The notes below the pieces were generated by a model. It saw only the letters and a program-made list of their open reading frames with translations, searched no databases and was not told the DNA's origin. 5,775 bases of DNA from Pseudomonadota bacterium (GTDB lineage Bacteria; Pseudomonadota; Alphaproteobacteria; Rhizobiales; Beijerinckiaceae), in assembly GCA_021812505.1 (NCBI GenBank), contig JAKANG010000120.1, positions 1-5,775 on the forward strand, given 5' to 3'. The translations under genes and the position numbers were made by a program. Below, piece by piece: positions 5,615-5,775 of the stretch. Numbering within the stretch: position 1 is the stretch's first letter; every line of letters begins with the position of its first letter.

Positions 5615-5775
5615 GGACCCTGTTTAGCGCGTTTTCCGAACGCTTCAACCCATTCCCGGAAGCGCGGATCATCCTGGCCGCCGCGATGCGCGGGGAATTG
5701 TCCGCGCGACTCGCGTCTTGGACTGGACAATCGGCGCGGGGCAGGCTTTACCGGTCTGGCAATGCGGGGTGAGCG
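5615..5775. other. Unassigned 161-base stretch upstream of znuB
   Basis: No gene can be assigned. On the minus strand one frame is open from the window edge through the znuB start and ends at a TGA about six codons inside znuB; its predicted residues are Arg/Pro-rich and show no ABC-ATPase motif. A second minus frame ends at TAA 5750-5748 after HPALPDR, a possible tail of an upstream gene. On the + strand an open frame with ATG 5686 ends at TGA 5770-5772 (28 residues) and is not recognised. A perfect 7-base inverted repeat, ATTGTCC (5697-5703) and GGACAAT (5725-5731), has a 21-base spacer. No copy of the Zur-box core is present. The stretch is probably a leader or promoter region, or the 3' end of a preceding gene. 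Confidence 0.4.

Noticed and set aside
5686..5772. 28-codon + strand open frame near the right edge
   Set aside because: It has no convincing RBS, no recognisable motif, and weak third-position GC bias in its latter half; left as part of an unassigned stretch.

Overview
The window looks like chromosomal DNA of an alphaproteobacterium, most likely Hyphomicrobiales (Rhizobiales). The grounds are high GC with strong G/C third-position preference in every real gene, the gene run rarA-crcB-rluC that I recall from that group, and an extragenic inverted repeat beginning CGTCATcGCGAGCGCAGC of a kind common in those genomes. The taxonomic call is inference; no rRNA or other marker is present. Seven protein genes are supported and no RNA gene, insertion sequence or CRISPR array was seen.

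Left part, + strand (1-2094): the 3' end of rarA (AAA+ replication-fork and recombination factor), a 70-base gap, crcB/fluC (fluoride channel), then an RluC/RluD-family rRNA pseudouridine synthase whose GTG start overlaps the crcB stop by four bases. These are housekeeping and fluoride-resistance functions, probably one transcript.

Middle (2095-2229): the convergent gap between the pseudouridine synthase and the first minus-strand gene is almost filled by an imperfect inverted-repeat element of about 119 bp containing a strong inner hairpin.

Right part (2230-5614) is a zinc-homeostasis module. On the minus strand a ZnuA/AztC-type periplasmic binding protein is followed after 11 bases by a COG0523 (CobW-family) GTPase with a 21-histidine metal-binding segment. 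Diverging from them on the + strand is zur, a Fur-family zinc repressor with all expected metal ligands. The 70-base znuA-zur gap holds a strong candidate Zur operator. Convergent with zur, and overlapping its 3' end by 29 bases, is a ZnuB-type permease on the minus strand. The expected ATPase (znuC/aztA) is not visible; it would lie beyond the right edge or elsewhere.

Working model (inference): under zinc limitation Zur leaves the shared operator, the binding protein and permease import zinc, and the COG0523 GTPase delivers scarce zinc to client proteins. The last 161 bases carry no assignable gene. Nothing in the window demands a wholly new system. The most distinctive points are the split layout of the zinc genes around zur, the zur/znuB 3' antisense overlap, and the placing of the histidine-rich segment in the GTPase rather than in the binding protein.
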